A stretch of DNA of 64,000 nt from Erwinia pyrifoliae DSM 12163 (GCF_000026985.1 NC_017390.1:2043807-2107806); one strand, 5' to 3'. Positions 36,602 to 45,767 are shown, counted from the first letter of the stretch. The notes: generated by a model not told the origin, from the letters alone. Numbers and translations: made by a program.

Positions 36602-36949
36602 ATGAAGACATTGCAACAACGCCTGGCTCAGGCCACGCTACCGCTGGTGGTGCTGGCCGCGCTGTTTACCGTGGCACACGGCGCACATGCACAAACTGAG
36701 CGTTTGATCATTGAAAATGGTGATAACTCGTTGAGCAAAGAACAGGCTCGCGAGCAAAAAGAGCAGTGGGATGCTACCCATAGCCTGCGCGGCAAGGTCA
36801 ATAACCGCGTTGAGAAGCAGTTCGATAAAGTTGATCGTGCCTTCGATACCCAGGACGGCTGCGAGAAAAGCCTGAACCTTAACGCTTACTGGGAACCCAA
36901 CACCCTGCGTTGCCTGGATCGTCGTACCGGCCGCCAGGTCACCCCATAA
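36602..36949 (+). CDS. ynfB: YnfB-like DUF1283 periplasmic protein
   Basis: 115 aa from ATG 36602 with GAAGGGAA upstream. Signal peptide to about residue 30 ([18 protein letters not shown]), then a small domain containing [22 protein letters not shown], [27 protein letters not shown], the DUF1283 hallmark shared with E. coli YnfB. Two conserved cysteines probably form a disulfide. Function unknown. In E. coli speG and ynfC separate ynfB from ynfD; here both are absent and the next gene follows after 48 bp. Confidence 0.88.
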   Translation: MKTLQQRLAQATLPLVVLAALFTVAHGAHAQTERLIIENGDNSLSKEQAREQKEQWDATHSLRGKVNNRVEKQFDKVDRAFDTQDGCEKSLNLNAYWEPNTLRCLDRRTGRQVTP

Positions 36950-36997
36950 TTGACTTTACTGCTATAGTGACAGCTCGGTCAGAGACAAAAGGATGAG

Positions 36998-37294
36998 ATG
37001 ATGAAAGGTTTTAAATGGGCTTTATCTGCACTGCTGGTTGTCACGCCGCTTGCAGCAACGGCATCGTGCGAGTCGGTGAAAGCGGATATTAACCAGAAAA
37101 TCATCAGCAATGGCGTACCCGCCTCGGGGTTTAGTCTGGACATTGTGCCGAATGACCAGGTCGACCAGGCGGGCGGTCAGGTCGTAGGCCACTGTGAAAG
37201 TGATACCCATAAAATCGTTTATAAGCACGTGAGCGGTGCAGCTGAAAATGATGCGTCAGCCAGCACGGGAACCTCGCGGGATAGCTCACAATAG
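36998..37294 (+). CDS. ynfD: YnfD-like DUF1161 periplasmic protein
   Basis: 98 aa. Signal peptide to about residue 22 (WALSALLVVTPLAATA), then SCESVKADINQKIISNGVP, a GFSLDIVPNDQ stretch and VVGHCESDTHKIVYK. These are the DUF1161 motifs shared with E. coli YnfD, including two Cys. The tail is a low-complexity Ser/Thr/Asn stretch. AAGGATGAG precedes two adjacent ATG codons, either of which could serve. Probably co-transcribed with ynfB; function unknown. Confidence 0.85.
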   Translation: MMKGFKWALSALLVVTPLAATASCESVKADINQKIISNGVPASGFSLDIVPNDQVDQAGGQVVGHCESDTHKIVYKHVSGAAENDASASTGTSRDSSQ

Positions 37295-37299
37295 CCTGA

Positions 37300-37339
37300 C
37301 AGATAAGGCGCCCCGAAACGGGTCGCTTTATCTGCTTTT
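37300..37339. terminator. Bidirectional terminator ynfD / MFS gene
   Basis: An imperfect stem (AGATAAGGCGCCCCG / CGGGTCGCTTTATCT, loop AAA) with T-rich sequence to the right, between convergent genes. Confidence 0.75.
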
Positions 37340-38804
37340 AATCTGCCTGACGGGCCGGGATCAATCGTGATACCGAAAGGCTCAACAAGGCAATCACCGT
37401 CGACACGACAAAAACCCAGTGCAGCGAATGCGCAATCTCATTAAGAATGATCTCCAGGCTGGCGGGTGCTATCTGCTGCCGTTCGCTGTGGGACATGACC
37501 TGCTGCACCGGGTTCTGATATTGCGGCAGGCGTAACAGCAGATTGTAGTTGAGTACGGCTCCCATCAGCGCGGTCCCCAGCGCCGACCCCAGCATGCGGC
37601 TAAACATTATCGATGCCGTACTGATGCCTCGAATGGCAAATTCCGCCGTGTTTTGCACCGCAATCAGGAAGGTCGTGCTGCTCATTCCCATCCCGCAACC
37701 AATCACAAAGGCAAAAACGCCGGCATGCCAAACGGGACTTTCACGGTGGAGGGTCAGCAGCAGTCCTGTTCCCGCGACCAGCAGCAGTGAACCCAGCAGC
37801 GCGGTAAAGCGATATGAGGTGCGCTGCATCAGACGCCCGCTAAAGGTACTGGCCAACGGCCAGCCTATCGACATCATTGCCAGTGCGCTGCCCGCCTGTA
37901 AAGGCGTACCGCCGTTTATTCCCTGAATCCAGGTCGGCAGAAAAGCACTGATACCCATCATCGCTGCGCCGATCAGCAGGTTGCCCGCATTACCCGCCAA
38001 CAACATGCGGCTGCGCCAGATAGCCAGAGGAAAGAGTGGTGCGCCGGAATGGCGTTCGTGGCGTACCAGCACAGCCCCGGCCAGCAGTGCCAGCATCAGC
38101 AGCCCGGCCACCGCTAACCCGCCAAGCGTTTCCGCCTGCAGTAGCGCCACCAGTAATGCACTGACGCTCAGCATCAGCAATCCGCTGCCGGTCAAATTAA
38201 GCCGATGCGCACCGGAGGATTTTGATTCGGGAAAATAACGCGCTAACAACAACATGGAAACCAGCCCTGGCGGAATGTTGACCCAGAAGATCAGCGACCA
38301 GTTGAAATGCTGCACCAGCCAGGCCCCGGTCAGCGGGCCGATAATCGCCGCTATGCCCCATACGCTTGACAGCCAGCCCTGGATCCCTGCCCGCTCCTTC
38401 GGCGGGTAAACATCGGCAATGATGGTTGAGGTCAGCGGCATGATCGCTCCCGCGCCCAGTCCCTGAAAGGCACGAAAGAGGATCAGCCAGGCCATATTAG
38501 TGGCAAACCCGCACAGCACGGAACCGACAAGAAACAGCCCGGTGCCAATAAAAAATACCCGTTTTCTGCCCCATAAATCAGCCAGCCTGCCATAAATTGG
38601 CACGCTGATGGCCTGAGTGAGCAGGTAAATAGAGAACACCCAACCGAACTGAGAGAACCCACCCAATTGCACAATGATGGTGGGCATGGCCGTCGCCACA
38701 ATGGTGACTTCGATCGCGGCCATAAACATCGCCAGCATTGAGGCGACCAATACCCAGTGGCGATGCGTAACCTGATTATTCATATCTTCCAACTCTTGCC
38801 ACAT
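37338..38804 (-). CDS. MFS multidrug transporter, EmrB/QacA (DHA2) type
   Basis: 488 aa from ATG 38804 (GGGAAGAG upstream); a start at 38783 is an alternative that begins MNNQVTHRHW. Fourteen predicted membrane helices. Seen: the motif A region RLADLWGRKRVFF, motif D1/B-like LILFRAFQGLGAGAIMPLTSTIIADVYPPKERAGIQGW, and the DHA2 motif C region GIAAIIGPLTGAWLVQHFNWSLIFWVNIPPGL. Proton-driven export of drugs is expected (family knowledge); substrates unknown. No adaptor (EmrA-like) gene is adjacent. The two palindromes upstream (38884, 39058) are matS sites, not its operator. Confidence 0.9.
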   Translation of the reverse strand: MWQELEDMNNQVTHRHWVLVASMLAMFMAAIEVTIVATAMPTIIVQLGGFSQFGWVFSIYLLTQAISVPIYGRLADLWGRKRVFFIGTGLFLVGSVLCGFATNMAWLILFRAFQGLGAGAIMPLTSTIIADVYPPKERAGIQGWLSSVWGIAAIIGPLTGAWLVQHFNWSLIFWVNIPPGLVSMLLLARYFPESKSSGAHRLNLTGSGLLMLSVSALLVALLQAETLGGLAVAGLLMLALLAGAVLVRHERHSGAPLFPLAIWRSRMLLAGNAGNLLIGAAMMGISAFLPTWIQGINGGTPLQAGSALAMMSIGWPLASTFSGRLMQRTSYRFTALLGSLLLVAGTGLLLTLHRESPVWHAGVFAFVIGCGMGMSSTTFLIAVQNTAEFAIRGISTASIMFSRMLGSALGTALMGAVLNYNLLLRLPQYQNPVQQVMSHSERQQIAPASLEIILNEIAHSLHWVFVVSTVIALLSLSVSRLIPARQAD

Positions 38805-38883
38805 TTGTCTCTTCCCGGCGATGCGTCTTGTCATTGTGCATGAAATAGCGCACAGCAATTTTCAGATTGTGCTAACGGTGTTG

Positions 38884-38896
38884 GTGACAATGTCAC
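38884..38896. promoter_or_regulatory. matS site (MatP binding)
   Basis: GTGACAATGTCAC is a perfect match to GTGACRNYGTCAC. MatP condenses the Ter macrodomain and links it to the divisome. Confidence 0.85.
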
Positions 38897-39057
38897 AGAA
38901 TCAGGCTCGTCAAACCCTTGACCGCTACTGCGGCTTTACGCCAGCTGCCAGCAGTGTAGCTTATTTCATCAAGTTATTTTGAGCCAGGCTTTACTGGCAG
39001 AGGTGCGGCGGATAAGGACAAACGATGGTGCACAGACCCTCAGCAGAGAAGCTGCAT

Positions 39058-39070
39058 GTGACAACGTCAC
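39058..39070. promoter_or_regulatory. matS site (MatP binding)
   Basis: GTGACAACGTCAC is a perfect matS match, 174 bp from the previous one. It is extended by one more paired base on each side (T...A). Confidence 0.85.
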
Positions 39071-39169
39071 AGCAGCTAAACGGGATATGACGTTGCAGAT
39101 TGACGACAAACAGCGGGCAACAGGTGAGTTTTCAGCAAATCCAGCCACGTTCGGCCGTGGCTGCCGCCG

Positions 39170-39832
39170 TTACGCCAGAGGTGACAGATCGAGATATTGC
39201 GCCAGATCGCGGGTTTCCGGGCGCGGCAGATAAGGCACCTCCCCCAGTAGCGGAGCCGGGATTTGTCCGCGCAGTACGTTAATGATTTCAGCATAGTGCG
39301 CCAGCCCCGGATTAATGCGGTTAGCTACCCAGCCCAGCAGTGGCAGGCCATCATTCACTACCGCCTGGGCGGTTAACAAAGCATGGCTGATACAGCCCAG
39401 CTTAATGCCCACAACCAGTACCACCGGCAGCCGCTCCTGCACTGCCCAGTCTGATAACGGACGCAGATCGCTCATCAGACTACGCCACCCTCCCGTGCCT
39501 TCCACGATGATATAGTCGGCGTGGTCATCCAGCGCCTTCAGCCCACCGCTCAAGGCCTCATAACTGACCGGCGTCGGGCTGGTGCTGATCTCGTCATCCA
39601 GCAGCGTTAACGGGTTTATTGCCTGATAGGGCAAGGCCACGGAAGAAGATGCCTGCAACACCAACGCGTCCTGATTACGCGCCCCTTCGGCGGTTTGCTT
39701 ACTGCTTTTGGCCACAGGTTTATAACCCACACTGCGTTTACCTGCAGCTGCCAGCTTTTGCAGCAAGGCGCGCGATACCACCGTTTTCCCAACTTCCGTA
39801 TCCGTTCCCGTGACAAATAACCGTGTTGACAT
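39170..39832 (-). CDS. bioD2: Dethiobiotin synthase paralogue (YnfK/BioD2)
   Basis: 220 aa from ATG 39832; the frame extends 29 codons upstream without a start signal. Closes the ureido ring of dethiobiotin from DAPA, CO2 and ATP in canonical BioD. Seen: P-loop GTDTEVGKT at residues 6-14, KPVAKSSKQT, EGTGGWRSLMSD and WVANRINP, all in the BioD order. It lies directly after mlc on the same strand, exactly as ynfK does in E. coli, where it is a second BioD separate from the bio operon. Confidence 0.92.
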   Translation of the reverse strand: MSTRLFVTGTDTEVGKTVVSRALLQKLAAAGKRSVGYKPVAKSSKQTAEGARNQDALVLQASSSVALPYQAINPLTLLDDEISTSPTPVSYEALSGGLKALDDHADYIIVEGTGGWRSLMSDLRPLSDWAVQERLPVVLVVGIKLGCISHALLTAQAVVNDGLPLLGWVANRINPGLAHYAEIINVLRGQIPAPLLGEVPYLPRPETRDLAQYLDLSPLA

Positions 39833-39916
39833 AGCATGACTCCGGCAGCCCCGGTTTGGGCTGATTGGTATTTTAGTGCTCAATGGGAGCCAAAAGTGTA
39901 GGACACTACCGGTTAT

Positions 39917-39942
39917 CAAAGATTGCGTTAGCGCAATCTTTG
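39917..39942. terminator. Hairpin between mlc and bioD2
   Basis: Perfect 11-bp arms CAAAGATTGCG / CGCAATCTTTG with loop TTAG, 9 bp after the mlc stop codon. No long T-run, so attenuation rather than full termination is possible. Confidence 0.65.
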
Positions 39943-39950
39943 GTTATCTA

Positions 39951-41168
39951 TCAGCCTTGCATCAGTCTGATGAGCAGCGACCCGTCATAGAGCGCTTCTT
40001 TGACCAGCGCTGCGGCGGACAGGGTGCCGGACTGCGCAAACCGTGTGGATTCTACGCTGAGTTCGGCGCTACAGGCGGGTAAGGCCTGCTGGCGAATACA
40101 ACCAGAAATAGCCGGAAACAGAATCGACCGGGCGCGGTTTAGCGGTGAACCTATAAGGATTTTCTGTGGATGGAAGAGATTGACCATTATGGCCAGGACC
40201 CGTCCCAGGCTGCTGCCCACCCCGCTGATGATGTCGCAGGCCAGACGATCTCCGGACAGCGCCGCATCACACAAAGTGTCGATCGTCAGTGGCTGATGAT
40301 GCAGGACAGAACCCGTCGACGACGACAGTCGCTGCGCAGCCAAATTAACTATGTTGTTGATGCTGGCAACCGTTTCCAGGCACCCCTGGTGACCGCAGCA
40401 GCAGCGTTGGCCATAAGGATCGACCTGAATATGTCCAATCTCGGCCATTGTGTTGCCGCCACCGTGAAGCAATTGACCGGCGGTAATGACACCGGCACCG
40501 ACGTTCTGGTCAATCACTAGCTGAATAATATTGCTGGCATTGCGCGAGGCACCAAACAGCGATTCTGCCCGGGTCCAGGCACAGATATCATTTTGAATGA
40601 AAACAGGTAGCCCGGTGAGTTTTTCAAGTTCAGGCCCCAGCGGCATGTTATCAACCTGATAGAACGGGAGGTGCTGAACAATGCCGGTTCGGCTGTTGAT
40701 CCTGCCTGAGAGCGTGAAGGCGATCGCGGTGAGGCGCTCAAGTTGATGCTGGTGCTGGGTGAAAAACCGATCGATATGCTGGAGAATGCGCGCCAGCAAC
40801 GGTTCTTCAGCCGCTGCCAGCAAGGGTTGTTGCTGTTCGACAACCAATTTACAGCTCAGATCGCGAAGTGCGATGTCGATCTCGCCATTACCGATGCGTA
40901 TAGAAAGGAAATGCCAGGCGTGACTGTCAAGCACCAGGCCAATCGCCGGCCGCCCCCGACATCCTGCCTCCTGGAATTCAGTTTCCTTCACCAAATGAGC
41001 CTGCAGCAGTTCTCGCACGATTTTGGTGATACTGGCCGGAGACAAACGCGTTTTATTGGACAGCTCAATGCGCGAGACCGGGCCGTAGCGGTCGATCAGC
41101 CGATATACGTTTCCGGCATTCATTTGCTTAATATGGTCAATATGGCCGGGCAGGCTATCCGTAATCAC
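39951..41168 (-). CDS. mlc: Mlc (DgsA) glucose-responsive repressor
   Basis: 405 aa, ROK family. The start is GTG at 41168 behind AAGGAGC. Seen: an N-terminal winged-helix region (PVSRIELSNKTRLSPASITKIVRELL) and the ROK domain with VDPYGQRCCCGHQGCLETVAS holding the zinc His/Cys cluster. The C-terminal LFHPQKILIGSPLNRA segment matches E. coli Mlc throughout. Mlc represses ptsG, ptsHI, manXYZ and malT and is sequestered by dephosphorylated membrane EIICB-Glc in E. coli. Position next to ynfK and ynfLM is conserved. Confidence 0.96.
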   Translation of the reverse strand: MITDSLPGHIDHIKQMNAGNVYRLIDRYGPVSRIELSNKTRLSPASITKIVRELLQAHLVKETEFQEAGCRGRPAIGLVLDSHAWHFLSIRIGNGEIDIALRDLSCKLVVEQQQPLLAAAEEPLLARILQHIDRFFTQHQHQLERLTAIAFTLSGRINSRTGIVQHLPFYQVDNMPLGPELEKLTGLPVFIQNDICAWTRAESLFGASRNASNIIQLVIDQNVGAGVITAGQLLHGGGNTMAEIGHIQVDPYGQRCCCGHQGCLETVASINNIVNLAAQRLSSSTGSVLHHQPLTIDTLCDAALSGDRLACDIISGVGSSLGRVLAIMVNLFHPQKILIGSPLNRARSILFPAISGCIRQQALPACSAELSVESTRFAQSGTLSAAALVKEALYDGSLLIRLMQG

Positions 41169-41334
41169 ATTTGCTCCTTATTATCACTTTTTGCTGCAAG
41201 GTCATTGAAATCTGCCAATATTGGCGGTTATATTCTCGCTATCTGTTCATGGTGAAACACTTCACAGATGGCGTCAACTGCTTGATTCGAAATGTGATTT
41301 ACAACACAAAACTGACGTTAAGTGTTCTTGTAGT

Positions 41335-42234
41335 TTACGAATGGGTGACAGGCGGCAATAACAATTCCTTCATCGCAGCAGCGACAGCAGGCATCTCACG
41401 CTGTTTCGACCAAACCAGCCAAACTTCTGAACGCGCATCCTGCTCTTGCAGTGGGATCCAGACGACATCATTCAGCCGCACCCGGTGGAATGACGCGGGC
41501 AGAATCGAAACGCCCAGACCGCCCGAAACTAAACCAATTATGGTCATCGCCTCCCCCACTTCCTGGGCAATATCAGGCTGGATATCATAGCGTTGCAGCA
41601 GCTGGATGATTTCGCCGTACAGGGCGGTACCAACGCCCGGGTCGAAGAACACGAATGGCTCCAGCGCCAGTTCACTCAACGCAATCTGCTGTCGGTTCGC
41701 CAGCCGGTGCGCACGGTGCACCAGTGCATACATTGGTTCCTGTAGCAGCAACTGATGATGAAAAGTTTCAGGGAGAATGGTATTGCGCATGACGCCTAAA
41801 TCAAGTCGCCCATCACTGAGCGGTGCCAGCTGTTGACGCGTGTTTATCTCCTGCATTTCGACATGAACCGATGGGTAACGCTGGCGGTAGGTAAACAGTG
41901 CATTTGAAACTGCGTTAATCAACGGCGCTGATGAGGTAAACCCAATACGTAGCTCCCCTTCATCACCGCGATGCAGTCGCGCCGCTTTGCTAACCGCCTG
42001 ACCAACCTGTTGCATAATCAGGCAGGCATCTTTGTAAAACTGCTCACCGGCCGCAGTGAGCCGCACGCTGCGATTGGTGCGGGCGAACAGTCGCGCCCCC
42101 ATTTCCTGCTCAAGCAGTTGGATCTGCTGACTAAGCGGCGGTTGTGAGATATTAAGCCGCAGTGCAGCACGACCAAAATGCAGTTCTTCAGCAACGGCGA
42201 TAAAATAGCGCAGATGACGCAGCTCAATATTCAT
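41335..42234 (-). CDS. ynfL: LysR-type regulator YnfL
   Basis: 299 aa. N-terminal winged HTH (LRHLRYFIAVAEELHFGRAALRLNISQPPLSQQIQLLEQEMGARLFART) and a LysR substrate-binding domain (ELRIGFTSSAPLIN to the C-terminus). It is divergent from the MFS gene ynfM, the same arrangement as E. coli ynfL-ynfM, so it probably controls that exporter. Effector unknown. Confidence 0.92.
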   Translation of the reverse strand: MNIELRHLRYFIAVAEELHFGRAALRLNISQPPLSQQIQLLEQEMGARLFARTNRSVRLTAAGEQFYKDACLIMQQVGQAVSKAARLHRGDEGELRIGFTSSAPLINAVSNALFTYRQRYPSVHVEMQEINTRQQLAPLSDGRLDLGVMRNTILPETFHHQLLLQEPMYALVHRAHRLANRQQIALSELALEPFVFFDPGVGTALYGEIIQLLQRYDIQPDIAQEVGEAMTIIGLVSGGLGVSILPASFHRVRLNDVVWIPLQEQDARSEVWLVWSKQREMPAVAAAMKELLLPPVTHS

Positions 42235-42336
42235 ATCTCAGAAGTATCATTTCAGATTATTAATATATTAGACATCATAAATCATCTTTCTTACCCTTTA
42301 CAGGTTGATCACTGCCAATAACCTTAAGGATCCAAA

Positions 42337-43605
42337 GTGAACCGCTCCTCTCAGGCCGTCACGCTGCCCAAACGTGCTGAACGGTCAGCGTCTATTCCTT
42401 TATCGACTTCTGTAATCAACAACAATGTGTATATCAAACGTGGCACGCCGCAGTTTATGCGCGTCACTATGGCGCTGTTCTCGGCCGGGCTGGCGACTTT
42501 TGCTTTGCTCTATTGTGTACAGCCTGTTTTGCCGGTTTTGTCGCATGAATTCGGCGTATCTCCTGCTGCCAGTAGCATATCGCTGTCCATCGCTACCGGG
42601 CTGATGGCGCCTGGCCTGCTGGTAACTGGGCCATTATCCGATGCTATCGGGCGTAAATCGGTAATGGTTACGGCGCTGCTGCTTGCCGCCGTGTGCACCC
42701 TGCTTGCCGCCACCATGACCAGCTGGCACGGTATTTTATTGATGCGTGCGCTTACCGGCCTGGCACTAAGCGGCGTGGCTGCGGTGGGGATGACTTATCT
42801 TAGCGAAGAGATGCACCCCGGCGTGGTGGCCTTTTCAATGGGGCTTTACATCAGCGGTAACTCGATAGGTGGCATGAGCGGCCGCTTGATCAGCGGGGTT
42901 ATCACTGATTTCAGCAGCTGGCGAATAGCGTTGATGGTCATCGGCTGCTTATCTCTGGCGGCCGCATTGATGTTTTGGAAAATCTTGCCAGCATCTCGTC
43001 ATTTCCGCCCGACATCGCTCAAACCGCGTAACCTGCTGCTAAATTTCCGCCTGCACTGGCGCGATAGCGGGCTACCTTTGCTGTTTGCCGAGGGGTTTCT
43101 GTTGATGGGGGCATTTGTCACCCTGTTCAACTACATTGGCTATCGTTTATTGTCGGCTCCATTTTCGCTCAATCAGGCGGTGGTCGGTCTGCTGTCGGTC
43201 GTCTATCTGACCGGATCATGGAGTTCGCCGAAAGCAGGTGTGATGACGGCAAAATATGGTCGTGCTCCGGTGTTGCTTTTCTCAACGGCCATTATGTTGA
43301 CCGGACTGCTTATGACTCTGGCAGGTAACATCTGGCTAATCCTTTTGGGCATGATGCTGTTTGCCGCCGGTTTCTTTGCCGCACATTCAGTCGCCAGCGG
43401 CTGGATTGGCGCACGCGCGCGCCGCGCACGCGGTCAGGCTTCATCACTGTATCTCTTTTTTTATTACCTTGGTTCCAGCGTGGCGGGTACGTTAGGGGGC
43501 GTGTTTTGGCATCATTTTGGCTGGTACGGCATTACCGGTTTTACTGCTGTTATGCTGCTGCTGGCGCTGATGGTGGGTTCAAGATTGCACACCATGAAAC
43601 TGTAA
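42337..43605 (+). CDS. ynfM: MFS transporter YnfM
   Basis: 422 aa from GTG 42337, with AAGGA seven bases upstream. Twelve membrane helices after a polar 38-residue N-terminus. Seen: PLSDAIGRKSVMV (motif A), RALTGLALSGVAAVGMTYLSEEM and the mid-loop LPASRHFRP, typical of the YnfM branch of DHA1 drug exporters. In E. coli YnfM is linked to arabinose and acidic-metabolite export; the substrate here is unknown. It is divergent from ynfL. Confidence 0.92.
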   Translation: MNRSSQAVTLPKRAERSASIPLSTSVINNNVYIKRGTPQFMRVTMALFSAGLATFALLYCVQPVLPVLSHEFGVSPAASSISLSIATGLMAPGLLVTGPLSDAIGRKSVMVTALLLAAVCTLLAATMTSWHGILLMRALTGLALSGVAAVGMTYLSEEMHPGVVAFSMGLYISGNSIGGMSGRLISGVITDFSSWRIALMVIGCLSLAAALMFWKILPASRHFRPTSLKPRNLLLNFRLHWRDSGLPLLFAEGFLLMGAFVTLFNYIGYRLLSAPFSLNQAVVGLLSVVYLTGSWSSPKAGVMTAKYGRAPVLLFSTAIMLTGLLMTLAGNIWLILLGMMLFAAGFFAAHSVASGWIGARARRARGQASSLYLFFYYLGSSVAGTLGGVFWHHFGWYGITGFTAVMLLLALMVGSRLHTMKL

Positions 43606-43620
43606 TTGTCGTTTTTGCCC

Positions 43621-43644
43621 CTGCGCCGGGATTATCCGGCGCAG
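43621..43644. terminator. GC-rich hairpin after ynfM
   Basis: Perfect 9-bp stem CTGCGCCGG / CCGGCGCAG, loop GATTAT, 15 bp after the ynfM stop codon. No T-tract follows, so termination strength is uncertain. Confidence 0.5.
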
Positions 43645-43731
43645 CTGGCGCTAACCTTCGCCATAAGCCTGTTCGATTACCTTATCCGGTCTCCATGCGG
43701 CCAGGCGGATAAGGAGATGTTGTAGATGAAA

Positions 43732-44529
43732 TTATTTGGCGCGCAAAACAATGAAGCCAGGCTTTGACGACATATATTCAACAAAGGGCGAATCAACTAC
43801 CTTCATGTTAGCTGACAGCGAAGAGGCATTTCTGAACCAGACTTTTCCATCACCCTTTATCACTATTCCGGTATGTGAAACATCCAGCCCCGCCAGTTTA
43901 GTGTAAACGCCCACGTAATCACCCGTTTTCAGATTATCCAGCACCACGGTATCGATTTTATCGCCGGGAATGTAGTTTATTTCTCTGGGCCTGACGCCGA
44001 GGCCAGATATATATTCGCTGCCGTCTGCTTTGGCGTTAAGATGCTTTTGCACGCTGACATAGTCAGGACTGATATCGCGTGTGACATCGGCAACGTTCTG
44101 CGGGCTGGTAGCGAACCAGTCGGTGAAAAAATGCTTCCTGCTGTAATAGTCAACCTTCTCTTGTGCATACCTTATCGCGATCAGGTTGGTAAGAAAGTCT
44201 TTCTGATGATTAACCCGTGTCAGTGCTTCAACGTAATCAATCAGGGTAAAACAATCGACGCCATTAAAATCGGCCACCAGCACCTCTTTCATATCCGCCG
44301 ATCCGATTAGCGTGTTGCCCTTGTAAGGGGTGCCCAGAAAAGCCGATGATACGGAACCCACCCGTTCACCGTGATTATCGTCACCGGCTGGAATCACCTT
44401 ATCGCGGATGATTTGATTCACTTTGTCTGAGGTGAAACGATCCATATTAATTTGATATTCATTGCCGTCTGTTTTTGTGCAGGAAACCAGGCAGGCTGAA
44501 AGCAGTAAAAGAAGAGCTGTTTTTTTCAT
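43732..44529 (-). CDS. DUF1460 lipoprotein, putative amidase-like cysteine hydrolase
   Basis: 265 aa from ATG 44529 (GGAAAAT upstream); fifteen upstream codons are not needed. Lipoprotein signal with lipobox LVSC (Cys17). The DUF1460 fold is recognisable by FNGVDCFTLIDYVEAL with the likely nucleophilic Cys, and by DVSHTGIVIKGDGKVWFRNAS with the His, an NlpC/P60-like arrangement. Family members are predicted N-acetylmuramoyl-L-alanine amidases. It would act on peptidoglycan or muropeptides at the outer-membrane inner face. In E. coli the acid-shock gene asr occupies this place. Slightly AT-rich. Confidence 0.8.
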   Translation of the reverse strand: MKKTALLLLLSACLVSCTKTDGNEYQINMDRFTSDKVNQIIRDKVIPAGDDNHGERVGSVSSAFLGTPYKGNTLIGSADMKEVLVADFNGVDCFTLIDYVEALTRVNHQKDFLTNLIAIRYAQEKVDYYSRKHFFTDWFATSPQNVADVTRDISPDYVSVQKHLNAKADGSEYISGLGVRPREINYIPGDKIDTVVLDNLKTGDYVGVYTKLAGLDVSHTGIVIKGDGKVWFRNASSLSANMKVVDSPFVEYMSSKPGFIVLRAK

Positions 44530-44740
44530 TGGTATTTTCCCTAATAAATTATCCTGGCGGACATTTAATAACATATCGCCCTTACTGCAAACGGTAATAA
44601 GGCTTCGTTTACCATTGGTTGATTATCTAATATAAAAGTCTTAGTTTAACCATCGAATCACGTTGAAGTCATAACCCCCCCTTTGCCAGAACTAACTTTG
44701 CTCATTTGCTGATGTTCAGCACTTTTATTTATGCTATATT

Positions 44741-44763
44741 TATAAGTATGTTGTAACTAAAGA
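44741..44763 (+). other. ter: Ter replication fork arrest site
   Basis: TATAAGTATGTTGTAACTAA then AGA: compared with E. coli TerB only the first and last of 23 bases differ. The 5' end, with the G at position 6, is the fork-blocking face, so forks moving left to right (already past dif) should stop. It overlaps the tus promoter/leader, giving Tus autoregulation as in E. coli. Confidence 0.95.
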
Positions 44764-44774
44764 AGGAGGAACAG

Positions 44775-45704
44775 ATGAGCCGATACGATGTTGTCGAACA
44801 GCTTCACCTCTGTGTGGCGCAGCTGGAGCAAGAGCTGAATGCGTTGCAGCAGCAAATGCTGAATTTACGGCTGCTGGCAGCCCGCGTTTTTGAATTACCT
44901 GGGGTTGAGAAAGGGAAAGAGCACGATCCGCTGACGCAAATCGCGGTCACTCAGTTAACAGGTCAACCGGCGCTTGTGCGTGCGTTATCGCATTATGGCC
45001 GTCTGTTTATGCAGCACCAGTCGGAGAAGCTCAGTACGAAAGCCGCCGTTCGCCTGCCGGGAGCGATCTGCCTTGAGGCCGGTAACGCACAGTCTGCCCT
45101 GCTACGCCAGCAAACGGTCGCCATTAATCAGCTCAAGCAGCGACTGGAACAGTTAATCACCGTAGAATCGGGCCTGCCCAGTGAGGAGCGCTTTGAATTC
45201 GTGCACACCCACCTGCGCGGGCTGATCACCCTTAATGCTTACAGAACCATCGTGCTGGTTGATGATGCAGATTCAGTACGTTTCGGCTGGGCAAATAAGC
45301 ACATCATTAAAAAGGTCAGCGTTGAGGAGATGCTGGAGAAGTTGCAGAAAAGCCAGCAGTCAGGGCGTGCCGTTGCCCCCTGGACGCGTGAACAGTGGGC
45401 TGAACGCGTGGCCGACGAGATAGCAACGCTAAAGTCGCTCCCTCCGGGCGCGGCGTTAAAAATTAAACGCCCGGTCAAAGTGCAGCCTGTAGCCCGCATC
45501 TGGCACGCACAGCAGCAAAAGCAAATTCAGCTGGCATGCCCTTCTCCATTGCTGGTGATATGCCCGGATGCCAACAGCGTGCCGAAGCTGGGGGAATTAG
45601 GTCATTATGATGCAGGTAAGGTCACTCACCGCTACAAGCCTGATGCGCAATCCCTGCATCTGATTATCCCCCGCCTCCATCTTTACAGCGATCGGCTGGC
45701 TTAA
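44775..45704 (+). CDS. tus: Ter site-binding protein Tus
   Basis: 309 aa, same length as E. coli Tus. Monomeric protein that binds Ter DNA and blocks the DnaB helicase from one side. Seen: MSRYDVVEQLHLCVAQLEQEL at the N-terminus, LPGAICLEAG, GWANKHIIKKVSVEEML in the middle (the region holding the C6-binding pocket and helicase-facing loop), and SVPKLGELGHYDAGKVTHRYKPDAQSLHLIIPRLHLY at the end, all in E. coli order. AAGGAGGAA directly follows the Ter site, so binding to Ter blocks its own transcription. Confidence 0.97.
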   Translation: MSRYDVVEQLHLCVAQLEQELNALQQQMLNLRLLAARVFELPGVEKGKEHDPLTQIAVTQLTGQPALVRALSHYGRLFMQHQSEKLSTKAAVRLPGAICLEAGNAQSALLRQQTVAINQLKQRLEQLITVESGLPSEERFEFVHTHLRGLITLNAYRTIVLVDDADSVRFGWANKHIIKKVSVEEMLEKLQKSQQSGRAVAPWTREQWAERVADEIATLKSLPPGAALKIKRPVKVQPVARIWHAQQQKQIQLACPSPLLVICPDANSVPKLGELGHYDAGKVTHRYKPDAQSLHLIIPRLHLYSDRLA

Positions 45705-45767
45705 GGCAGGCCAGTTTTGTCACGGGGGCGGCTTGCCCGTCAATCGCCCAACGCTGAAACGACCGGT

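Larger units (their letters stand above)
38805..39169. other. Intergenic region with two matS sites
   Basis: About 365 bp upstream of the MFS gene and downstream of bioD2. It has no supportable gene, only the paired matS sites and short broken frames. Confidence 0.6.

Noticed and set aside
36595..36624. Hrp-box-like GGAACC at the ynfB start
   Set aside because: The second half (CAACAAC) does not fit CCACNNA, and the sequence overlaps the ynfB ribosome site and start codon.
38884..39070. Operators for a regulator of the MFS gene
   Set aside because: Both palindromes fit the matS consensus exactly, which explains them better than a drug-responsive regulator that has no gene nearby.
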